A stretch of 11,101 nt of DNA from CAYGBW01 sp964348185 (GTDB lineage: Bacteria > Desulfobacterota > BSN033 > WVXP01): positions 1-11,101 of the forward strand of contig CAYGBW010000034.1 of the NCBI GenBank assembly GCA_964348185.1, in the 5' to 3' direction. Of the stretch, positions 1-6,662 are shown in pieces. Made by a program: the position numbers and the translations under genes. The number at the start of each line of letters is the position of its first letter. The first letter of the stretch is position 1. The notes beneath the pieces were generated by a model. The model did no database searches and was not told the DNA's origin. It saw nothing but the letters and a program-made list of their open reading frames with translations.

Positions 1-696
1 ATTGAGACGCTGAAAGAACGGCTGAGCGGTTTCAGGATTAAGCCTGAGGCTTGGAGGAGGTTTTTGCCTGCAAGCCTCCCTGTTTTGGGTAGAGACGTCG
101 ATTTCGCCAAGGTCACCGATTATGTCAGAACGACCCTCGATCGAATCGGCCAGTTGGGGGGAAAAGTGGTTGTTTTCGGGAGCCCGGGTGCGAGAAACAT
201 ACCCGAAGGTTTCCCCCGGGACGCGGCCCACCAGCAACTCATTCGCTTTTTGCAGATGACCGCTGACGTGGCGGCCGAGAACAACATCATCGTCGTGATA
301 GAGCCTATTCTGAGGAGGAGCTGTAATGTAATCAACTCGGTGCCTGAGGCGGTTGCTCTCGCCCAGGAGCTAGGCAGACCTGAGATCAAGGCGCTGGCCG
401 ATCTGTATCACATGACAGCGGACGGTGAATCGGTAAGCGCAGTAACCGAAGGGGGCGAACACCTATACCATGTCCACATGCCGGTTCCTGTTGTCCCAGG
501 CCTGAGTGAGGCCCGCAACGTTACCACCGAATTACCTATTTACCCCATTCAAGAGTTCCTTGAAAGACTGTGGGGGATTCACTACAACCACCGGGTCAGC
601 GTGGAGGACCTGGACAGGAGATTCATGAATCTCGAAAGAGAGGCGCCCCTGGTCCTTTCCCACCTCAGAGCCACATGGAAAGGCTTCTCCCCGTGA
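1..696 (+). CDS. Sugar phosphate isomerase/epimerase-family TIM-barrel protein (5' end outside window)
   Basis: The frame is open from the first base and ends at TGA 694-696, giving 231 visible codons. The TTG at 64 is probably not the start, because the residues before it already read as part of the fold. The sequence matches the xylose isomerase-like / AP-endonuclease-2 TIM-barrel family. It has a VFGSPGARNIP strand-loop, and the four expected divalent-metal ligands can be placed: Glu in VVIEP (codon 101), Asp in ALADLYHM (codon 134), His in YHVHMP (codon 157), and a C-terminal Glu in RVSVEDLD (codon 202). Such enzymes isomerise or epimerise sugars, sugar phosphates or hydroxypyruvate-like compounds in the cytoplasm. 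The substrate cannot be read from the sequence. The segment after the first Glu reads ILRRSCNVIN, where relatives commonly have an L-N-R-x-E-x-N pattern, so the specificity may be altered. It converges on the racemase gene with 33 bp between stops. Confidence 0.8.
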   Translation: METLKERLSGFRIKPEAWRRFLPASLPVLGRDVDFAKVTDYVRTTLDRIGQLGGKVVVFGSPGARNIPEGFPRDAAHQQLIRFLQMTADVAAENNIIVVIEPILRRSCNVINSVPEAVALAQELGRPEIKALADLYHMTADGESVSAVTEGGEHLYHVHMPVPVVPGLSEARNVTTELPIYPIQEFLERLWGIHYNHRVSVEDLDRRFMNLEREAPLVLSHLRATWKGFSP

Positions 697-729
697 TCTG
701 CCCCCGAATCGGGATTCTACTTTGGATCC

Positions 730-1440
730 TTATGATTTGAATGTCTTCTCCGGAGGGAAGGAGAACAGCCCGATCTTGCTGTGGACCAATCCCAGATCTG
801 CCATGGCTTCAGCCACTTTTAGGGCGACGGCTGTCGGGTCGATGACTTTGATCTTCAGCTTTTCCTCGATCTCAGAAGCATAACCCGCCATTCCGGCACA
901 TCCCAGGACGATCACCTCTGCACCATCTGTTTCAACGGCTTCCTGGGCGACTTCCAAGACCCGCCTTTTCGTCCTCTCAGGATCCGCATCGGTCTCAGCA
1001 ACGGTGAGATCAAGGCTCCGCACGGAGGCCAGAAAGTGGCCCAGGCCTCTCATGTGGACGTGTTCTCTTTTGGAGGGGATCCGCTGTTTCCTGGGTGTCA
1101 TCACCGAGAATTTGGCGCCCAACATGGCCGCCACATGAAGGCTGGCCTCCTCAATTCCGATGACCGGTATGTCCGATATCTCTTTTGCCGGTTCCAATCC
1201 TGGATCTGAAAAACAGGCCAGAATCACCGCATCGTATCCATCTTCATTCGCTTTCTTGACCAGATCAAGGGTGGGGGGAACCGCAAAGGCCTCATCGTAA
1301 GCCGATTCGATGGTTTCGGGACCTTTGTCTGGACAGACAACGGTCAGTTCTGTGTCGGACCGCTTGATCTCAACCAGCGCCTCCCGGATATGGTCTGTCA
1401 TGCTCTCAGAGGTATTCGGATTTATTACCAGGATCTTCAT
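730..1440 (-). CDS. Asp/Glu/hydantoin racemase family protein
   Basis: This is a complete 236-residue cytoplasmic protein of normal length for the Asp/Glu/hydantoin racemase superfamily. It begins MKILVINPNTSESMT, the typical nucleotide-fold-like first strand of hydantoin and allantoin racemases. Both catalytic cysteines of the two-base racemisation mechanism are present: Cys76 in VILACFSDPG and Cys181 in VLGCAGMAGY. A PVIGIEEAS segment near residue 92 is also characteristic. The family inverts a carbon stereocentre next to a carbonyl or carboxylate without cofactor; some members are isomerases or decarboxylases (maleate isomerase, arylmalonate decarboxylase). The ATG start at 1440 is preceded by a GAGAGG ribosome-binding stretch. 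The gene is monocistronic: it converges with the isomerase gene and is separated from the iorB end by 280 bp. Superfamily assignment is secure; the substrate is not known. Confidence 0.87.
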   Translation of the reverse strand: MKILVINPNTSESMTDHIREALVEIKRSDTELTVVCPDKGPETIESAYDEAFAVPPTLDLVKKANEDGYDAVILACFSDPGLEPAKEISDIPVIGIEEASLHVAAMLGAKFSVMTPRKQRIPSKREHVHMRGLGHFLASVRSLDLTVAETDADPERTKRRVLEVAQEAVETDGAEVIVLGCAGMAGYASEIEEKLKIKVIDPTAVALKVAEAMADLGLVHSKIGLFSFPPEKTFKS

Positions 1441-1458
1441 TGCCTCTCGCCCCTCGCC

Positions 1459-1487
1459 ATTACCGCTAACTTAAACGTCTAGGTCAA
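1459..1487 (-). promoter_or_regulatory. Candidate sigma70-type promoter of the racemase gene
   Basis: On the minus strand, TTGACC (complement of 1482-1487; 5 of 6 to the -35 consensus) is followed after 17 bases by GGTAAT (complement of 1459-1464; 4 of 6 to the -10 consensus). Initiation would fall near 1452, leaving a short leader that still carries the GAGAGG ribosome-binding site before the ATG at 1440. A 6-bp inverted repeat (cttaaa 1470-1475 / tttaag 1488-1493) brackets the -35 box and could be an operator. Pattern match only. Confidence 0.33.
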
Positions 1488-1506
1488 TTTAAGCATGTAT
1501 TCAATG

Positions 1507-1622
1507 TCGAATATCGAACAAGGAATTTCGAATCATGAGGTTTTCCAGTCCTTTTGTCTAGCGGCTTTTACGAATGTTCTACTCTCCTTCAATCACGCCT
1601 GTGGCGTGATTCGATATTCGAT
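1507..1622. repeat. Intergenic inverted-repeat element, possible dispersed MITE-like or REP-like repeat
   Basis: A perfect 12-bp inverted repeat, tcgaatatcgaa (1507-1518) and ttcgatattcga (1610-1621), bounds about 116 bp of non-coding DNA. The interior holds a degenerate further copy of the end motif (atttcgaat, near 1525-1533) and, next to the right arm, a perfect 9-bp hairpin (1591-1611). The right end is also a tandem 7-mer, attcgat twice (1609-1622). This layout, with terminal inverted repeats, an internal hairpin and no ORF, is typical of small non-autonomous repeats. The TCGAATATCGAA style looks familiar from intergenic regions of deltaproteobacterial genomes, but I cannot confirm that here. 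There is only one copy in this window. Confidence 0.5.
1591..1611. other. Perfect 9-bp hairpin inside the repeat element
   Basis: aatcacgcc (1591-1599) pairs perfectly with ggcgtgatt (1603-1611) around a TGT loop. No T-tract follows on either strand, so it does not look like an intrinsic terminator. It lies downstream of iorB and upstream of the racemase gene, and is more likely part of the repeat element's own structure. Confidence 0.55.
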
Positions 1623-1720
1623 ATTTTACACCCCATGAAACCCAATGAAACTATCCGAACTACTTAATAACACAACAATTATCGCTTACGTTAGGGCTTA
1701 CCCCCTCCTCGTTCAGGGTC

Positions 1721-2314
1721 CTATCCTTGGATCAATGATCTCCCTCTGTCAAAGGCTTTCTGATTCAGGGTGACCAGCTTGGGGGGAACCCGCTCTTGAA
1801 TGACGGTTTTCCAGACTTCCGGTTTGCTTCCCAGCACTTTTGACAGGGCTCCGAGAAGAACGATGTTGAGGGTCCTCGCGTTCCCGAGATCGAGGGCGGT
1901 CCGCAGTCCCGGGATCACATCCACCCTTCTCGCCGCCTTTTTCAACTGAGAGAGGGTTTCCTTCACATCAGGGTACTCGGATTCTCCCGAGCTCACACTC
2001 ATCGGGTCAAGGCGACAGTCATTGACAATAATGGTTCCTTCGGGTTTGACATAGGAGAGTCTTCTGAGGGCTTCCAACCACTCGAATCCGACGAGATAAT
2101 CCGCATTCTCCTCTTCAAGCACAGGGGCATGAACCTTTTCGCCCCACCGGACATGGCTGAGAACACTACCCCCTCGCACGGCGAGTCCCAGAATGTCGGA
2201 TTTTTTGACGTCGTATCCCAAACGGATTCCGACCTCAGAGAGAATGTCACTGGCCACAACCGTTCCCTGGCCTCCCACCCCGGCAATGACAAAATTCAAA
2301 CCCTTTTCTGACAT
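1721..2314 (-). CDS. iorB: Indolepyruvate:ferredoxin oxidoreductase, beta subunit
   Basis: This 197-residue protein is the small subunit of indolepyruvate:ferredoxin oxidoreductase and belongs to the pyruvate:ferredoxin oxidoreductase gamma-domain family. It opens with the nucleotide-like loop AGVGGQGT (residues 11-18). It also carries the conserved SDILGLAVRGGSVLSHVRWG segment (39-58), in which RGG and SHVR are the family signature. With IorA it oxidatively decarboxylates aryl pyruvates to aryl-acetyl-CoA, passing electrons to ferredoxin (EC 1.2.7.8). The frame is open upstream to 2407, but the ATG at 2314 is the right start: it has a GTGAGGATATG-type ribosome-binding site, family similarity begins there, and the upstream codons overlap the iorA end. 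It lies 17 bp after the iorA stop, last in the minus-strand operon. I see no convincing terminator after its TAG. Confidence 0.93.
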   Translation of the reverse strand: MSEKGLNFVIAGVGGQGTVVASDILSEVGIRLGYDVKKSDILGLAVRGGSVLSHVRWGEKVHAPVLEEENADYLVGFEWLEALRRLSYVKPEGTIIVNDCRLDPMSVSSGESEYPDVKETLSQLKKAARRVDVIPGLRTALDLGNARTLNIVLLGALSKVLGSKPEVWKTVIQERVPPKLVTLNQKAFDRGRSLIQG

Positions 2315-2331
2315 ATCCTCACCCTGTCCGT

Positions 2332-4116
2332 TTAGGACTGAAGTTCTTCTGGTTTCTGTATGGCCTCTGCGGGACAAACCTGACGACAGACGTCGCATCC
2401 CGTGCACAATACGGGATCAATCCGAGTCTTTTTCTTGTTGGTTTTTTGGTGTCTTTGTTCGGCTTTGACGATGGCAGGACACCCCATCCTGGCGCACACT
2501 CCACATGCCGTGCAGAGATCGCTATCAACGACATATGGAGGCTGTGGATCTCTGGAGATAAACACGCACTCCCCCTTGGCGATCAGGACGGCCGTTCCCC
2601 TGTGTTGCGTACACTCCTTTAGGGCCCTTTCCATCGCCTTTACATCAAAGGCATTCACACTCAAGACCTTCTCCACTCCCATCGCCCTGACCAACCCTTC
2701 GATATCCACCCTCTGGGTCTTTTCTCCCATCAGGGTCACGTCGATTCCCGGGTGGTCCTGGTGTCCTGTCATCGCCGTCGTACTGTTGTCCATGATGATC
2801 ACCGTGCCCATGCCATGATTGTGAACCATATTGAGCAGAGGGGGAATCCCCGCATGGAAGAACGTGGAATCCCCGATCGTGCACACGGCAGGCTCAGGAA
2901 GACCTGATTTCCCCATTCCATGAAGGACGCCAATGCTCGCCCCCATGGCTCCCATGGTGTGTTGCGCACTGAAGGGAGGGAGCGTCCCCAGGTTGTAACA
3001 GCCGATGTCACCGGCAACAGGCACCTTCATCTTGTTCAAAAGGTAGAAGCTTGTCCGATGAGGACACCCAGGGCACAGGACCGGACTGCGGGCAGGCAGG
3101 TCATTGGCGACAGGGGCCTGGTTCTCCTCGTCTCGGATTTTCGGCAGAAATCCTTCCCTGGTTCCAACGGTTCTGAGGGTCTGGGGTAAAAGCTCGCCAC
3201 AGGGAGGAAAAATATCCTTACCCACGACCTCGATTCCCATCGCTTTGATCTGCTCTTCCAGAAAGGGGTCAAGCTCCTCGATGACGACGATTCTCTTGAC
3301 CCCTTGAGCGAATTCATGAATCAACTGGCTGGGCAGGGGAAAGGTCATCCCCAGTTTGAGAAAAGAGGCACTCCTGAACACCTCCCGGGCGTATTCATAG
3401 ACAACACCGCTGGCGATGATCCCCAAGTCCCGGTCCCCCCACTCGATCCGATTCCAGGGAAAGGTCTCCCCATAACCGGCCAGCTCAATCAGCCGCTGTT
3501 CCACCACAGGGTGTCGCTTTCGTGCCCAGAGACACATACAGTTGTACTTTTCCATGTTCCGGGTAAAAGGCCCCACTTCACCCTTTTCTGGTGGACGCTC
3601 GCCGAGATCGACCATGGATTTTGAGTGGGAGGTGCGCATCGTGGTTCGGATCAAGACCGGCGTGTCAAAGACTTCGCTGATCTCGATCCCCTTCGTGACA
3701 AAATCCTTGGCCTCCTGGCTGTCTGCAGGTTCGAGAAGGGGGAACTTGCCCAGTTTTGCATAGTGGCGGTTGTCCTGTTCGTTCTGGGAGCTAAACATGC
3801 CGGGATCATCCGCCGTGACGACAACAAGCCCTGCCTCCAAACCGGTGTAAACCGTGTAGAACAGGGAGTCAGATAAAACGTTCATTCCCACCTGTTTTGT
3901 TGTGACCATAGCGCGGCGGCCCGAGTAGGCAGCGCCCGCCGCCATGTCCATGGCCACTTTCTCGTTGACTGACCATTCGGAATAGATTTCTCTGTACTTT
4001 GCCACATTCTCAAGTATTTCTGAGCTCGGCGTTCCCGGATAACCCGCCGCCACCTGGATGCCAGCCTCGTAGGCGCCTCGGGCGATGGCCTCATTCCCGG
4101 AAAGAAGGGCTTTCAT
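2332..4116 (-). CDS. iorA: Indolepyruvate:ferredoxin oxidoreductase, alpha subunit
   Basis: This 594-residue protein has full family length. The N-terminal domain carries the hallmark GYPGTPSSEI (residues 25-34) and a KQVGMNV stretch of the pyrimidine-binding TPP half. The phosphate-binding TPP half contains CPGCPHR (348-354), GDIGCYNLG (369-377), and the thiamine-diphosphate motif from GDS (415-417) to DNSTTAMTG with Asn444. Two 4Fe-4S clusters close the protein: CTACGVCARMGCP (535-547) and CTGCDVCRQVCP (571-582). It catalyses ferredoxin-dependent oxidative decarboxylation of aryl 2-oxoacids with CoA, in complex with IorB. The start at 4116 is set by AAAGGAG about 9 bases upstream and by the family N-terminus MKALLSGNEAIA; the frame is open further, to 4206, without similarity. 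It begins 52 bp after the acyl-CoA synthetase stop, consistent with one transcript. Specificity for indolepyruvate versus phenylpyruvate or other 2-oxoacids is inferred from the family. Confidence 0.95.
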   Translation of the reverse strand: MKALLSGNEAIARGAYEAGIQVAAGYPGTPSSEILENVAKYREIYSEWSVNEKVAMDMAAGAAYSGRRAMVTTKQVGMNVLSDSLFYTVYTGLEAGLVVVTADDPGMFSSQNEQDNRHYAKLGKFPLLEPADSQEAKDFVTKGIEISEVFDTPVLIRTTMRTSHSKSMVDLGERPPEKGEVGPFTRNMEKYNCMCLWARKRHPVVEQRLIELAGYGETFPWNRIEWGDRDLGIIASGVVYEYAREVFRSASFLKLGMTFPLPSQLIHEFAQGVKRIVVIEELDPFLEEQIKAMGIEVVGKDIFPPCGELLPQTLRTVGTREGFLPKIRDEENQAPVANDLPARSPVLCPGCPHRTSFYLLNKMKVPVAGDIGCYNLGTLPPFSAQHTMGAMGASIGVLHGMGKSGLPEPAVCTIGDSTFFHAGIPPLLNMVHNHGMGTVIIMDNSTTAMTGHQDHPGIDVTLMGEKTQRVDIEGLVRAMGVEKVLSVNAFDVKAMERALKECTQHRGTAVLIAKGECVFISRDPQPPYVVDSDLCTACGVCARMGCPAIVKAEQRHQKTNKKKTRIDPVLCTGCDVCRQVCPAEAIQKPEELQS

Positions 4117-4168
4117 GAAACCTGACTCCTTTCTCTTCATCGTCTTCCCAGGGCATGGGGATCTTCTT

Positions 4169-6349
4169 TCATCGGGTGTTTTGGTTCTTCCCAGCCCCTT
4201 CCCCACCCACCTCCATGACCAGATCGACCACCTGGGCGCCTCCTTTTCCGGGAAGGATCATTAAAGGATTCAGGTCCAGAGAGAACAGGACGTCCCTCAA
4301 ATCCACGGCCATCTGCCCCACCTGGACCAGGGCGTAGGCCAGGGAATCGATGTCCCCTCGCTCCCTCCCCCGGAACCCTTCAAGAAGGGACTTCCCCTTC
4401 AGTTCGGAGATCATCGAATAGGCGTCTGCCAGGCTGATCGGCGGGAGGCGCACGCTCGTATCCTTCAAGAGTTCCACCAGTGTCCCCCCCAACCCCAGGA
4501 TTACGGCCGGACCCAAAAAAGGATCCTTGGAGATGCCCACAATGACTTCCGTGGCCTGTTGGGGGACCATTTCTTGAACCAAAACCCCCTCAAAGGTGGC
4601 GGTGGGGTCATATTCATGGGCCCGGCTCGAGACTTCTTCAAAGGCGGTCTGGAGTTCCGTCCGGTTCTGAATATTCAGCCGGACCAGGCCGGCATCGGTC
4701 TTGTGGGGAATCTGGGGCGATTGTCCTTTGAGAACCACGGGATACCCGATTGCCTCCGCAGCTTCCAAGCCCTGCTCCACGTCTGTTGCAAGAGCCTCGG
4801 CCACGACCTGAATTCCATAAGCCGTCAGGATTTCTGTGGAGTCACCGTGGGGGAGGACCCTCCTTTCCCCCCGGAGGTTCTCGATCATCTCGGTCAGATG
4901 GGCCGGCGATCTTCCAGAAGCCTCCGGTTTCACGTCCCTTCTTTTTTGGAACCGCCCGTATTCGACGAGGTGGTGAATGGCCCGAAGGCTTTCACCCGTC
5001 CCCTGAAGGAAAGGGATATCCCCTCGGTCCAGAATTCCCTTTAGGGTCGGGTCCAGCCCACCCGATACGTGGCTGAAAACCACAATGGGCTTGCCACTGG
5101 ATGCAGCACTCACAGCCGCTCTCGCCACATCAGCATACTGACCCACCTGTTTTTCAGCCATTCCTGGGGGTGAATCCTGTGAAACAGCGATCACGTCAAG
5201 CCCCTGCTCCTTGGCCAAGACCTCGAGACACGCCGGATAGGTTTCTCTGAGGTCGCCGCTTCCCCAAGCATCCAATGGGTTGCCGATGGGACTGAAGGGG
5301 GGGAGTCTTTTCTCAAGCGATTCCCGAGCAGTTTTTGAGAGGGGGGGGAATGAAAGGGAAAACCTCTCTGCGAGGTCTCCAATCAGACCGATCTCTCCGC
5401 CAGAAACCGTGATCATGCCGACACGATCCCCCCTGGGCAGACGATCCCGGCAATGAACAAAGGCCTCAGCGGTCTCGAGCAACTGATCCAAATCATCCAC
5501 GCGGATCACCCCGAGTTTCCTGAAAAGGGCATCGTGGACTCTGTCAGACCCGGTCAAGGCTCCTGTATGGGTGACAGCGGTTTTTTGAGCCAGCTCCGAA
5601 CGACCGACTTTTACCGCAATGATCGGCTTGTTGAGTTCGCCCGCTCTCTCGCAAACCTGAACAAACGCATCCGGCCGCCGGATGCCCTCGAGAAAGGCAA
5701 TGATGACCGTCGTGTTCTCGTCCTCCAGGAAATAGTCCAGATAGTCCACCGTGTCCAATACAGCCTCATTGCCGCTGGAGATCAGGGCGCTGAAACCGAT
5801 ACCCCGATTGCTATTGGCAAGGGCCAGAATAACAGATCCGCTTTGAGCGACAGCACCCACCTTTCCCCTTTGCAGGGTTGGAGAAATCGGTGCGCTGAAC
5901 GTTCCGACCCGGCCATGAAGGTTGACATATCCGACACAGTTGGGCCCGCAGAAGAGGATGTCCTTCTCCTGACAGAGCCGCCTTAGTTGCTCCTGCCGCT
6001 GGACGCCCTCCTGACCCGTCTCGGCGAAACCGCTGGCAAAGGCCCACGCCCCCCGAACCCCCCGCTCGGCGGCTTGCTCAAGCACGGGAATGACCTGCCT
6101 GTACCCCAAAACGATCGCGACGCAATCGATTTTCTTCTCAGGGGGCACCTCAACAAGGGAGGGATAGCATGGCAGACCTGAGACGGTCGAATAACTCGGA
6201 TTGACCGGGATGATCTGACCTCGATATCCGAGACTTCGCAGGTTCTCGATCACGAGAGAACCCGCGCCGAATTTCTCTGAAGCACCGACAACGGCAATGG
6301 ATTCGGGTACGAGAAGGGGCTTGAGATCCCTTGTCCTTTTATTGTCCAC
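4169..6349 (-). CDS. Acyl-CoA synthetase (ADP-forming), fused alpha-beta type
   Basis: This 726-residue enzyme converts acyl-CoA, ADP and phosphate to the free acid, CoA and ATP (NDP-forming acyl-CoA synthetase family). Domains in order are: CoA-binding Rossmann domain (about 8-135; SIAVVGASEKFGAGS, then FCGPNCVGYVN), succinyl-CoA-ligase-like domains (about 150-460), and a C-terminal ATP-grasp domain (about 495-720). The phosphorylated histidine of the alpha part is His261 in AVTHTGALTGSD. The ATP-grasp part shows YPVVLKGQSP, an IPHKTDAGLV loop, VQEMVPQQATEVIVGI, FLGPAVILGLGGTLVE and a final SLDLNPLMI. The loop departs slightly from the usual HKSDVGGV form. The start is GTG (complement of 6347-6349) with AGAGGA just upstream. 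It is first in the operon with iorAB, so it probably cleaves the aryl-acetyl-CoA they make and conserves the energy as ATP. Family assignment is firm; substrate is inferred from context. Confidence 0.93.
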   Translation of the reverse strand: MDNKRTRDLKPLLVPESIAVVGASEKFGAGSLVIENLRSLGYRGQIIPVNPSYSTVSGLPCYPSLVEVPPEKKIDCVAIVLGYRQVIPVLEQAAERGVRGAWAFASGFAETGQEGVQRQEQLRRLCQEKDILFCGPNCVGYVNLHGRVGTFSAPISPTLQRGKVGAVAQSGSVILALANSNRGIGFSALISSGNEAVLDTVDYLDYFLEDENTTVIIAFLEGIRRPDAFVQVCERAGELNKPIIAVKVGRSELAQKTAVTHTGALTGSDRVHDALFRKLGVIRVDDLDQLLETAEAFVHCRDRLPRGDRVGMITVSGGEIGLIGDLAERFSLSFPPLSKTARESLEKRLPPFSPIGNPLDAWGSGDLRETYPACLEVLAKEQGLDVIAVSQDSPPGMAEKQVGQYADVARAAVSAASSGKPIVVFSHVSGGLDPTLKGILDRGDIPFLQGTGESLRAIHHLVEYGRFQKRRDVKPEASGRSPAHLTEMIENLRGERRVLPHGDSTEILTAYGIQVVAEALATDVEQGLEAAEAIGYPVVLKGQSPQIPHKTDAGLVRLNIQNRTELQTAFEEVSSRAHEYDPTATFEGVLVQEMVPQQATEVIVGISKDPFLGPAVILGLGGTLVELLKDTSVRLPPISLADAYSMISELKGKSLLEGFRGRERGDIDSLAYALVQVGQMAVDLRDVLFSLDLNPLMILPGKGGAQVVDLVMEVGGEGAGKNQNTR

Positions 6350-6662
6350 TCAATTCCTCTCTCGTGAAAGGTAGAATATATCGTATCTCCTTGATAATTT
6401 CTAGGTTTCCCTTTACCATAAGGGCCGAACCGACTCACCGATCAGTCCCAAGAGCTAGCCCCAGGAGGGGGTTTATGGTGCGAAGAACGATCCAGGGAAA
6501 CAGTCGGTTGTGGATGGAGAGACGATTGCGCCTTGAGACGCTCTTTTCGTTGAGGATTCTAGAACGATTGACCGACCTAGCTCAAGGCACGGTTGGACGG
6601 ATAGGGGACAGACAACAGGGCTGTCGCCTCTATGAGAAGTCAGGGAAGAGCGGGACCCTGGG
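6350..6662. promoter_or_regulatory. Divergent intergenic region between the synthetase-ior operon and the Ldh gene
   Basis: This 313-bp gap should hold the promoters of both divergent transcription units. On the minus strand it is AT-rich just upstream of the synthetase gene (about 6370-6420), with a TATATT -10-like stretch, but no matching -35 box stands out. On the plus side I find no convincing promoter for Ldh. A 7-bp inverted pair (gagctag 6452-6458 / ctagctc 6577-6583) is present and may be chance. An open plus-strand frame crosses the gap but is not convincing as a gene. Confidence 0.4.

Noticed and set aside
64..66. TTG at 64 as the start of the isomerase gene.
   Set aside because: In-frame sequence upstream continues to the window edge and reads as part of the protein, so the gene more likely begins outside the window.
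697..729. Possible bidirectional terminator between the two convergent genes (cccgaatcggg core).
   Set aside because: The symmetry leaves no workable loop and there is no T-run on either side.
1591..1611. The 9-bp hairpin as the terminator of iorB.
   Set aside because: No T-tract follows it on the minus strand, and it lies more than 100 bp beyond the iorB stop inside a repeat-like element.
4559..5076. Long plus-strand frames antisense to the acyl-CoA synthetase gene (up to 161 codons).
   Set aside because: They are shadow frames of a well-supported coding region in GC-rich DNA, with no family resemblance.
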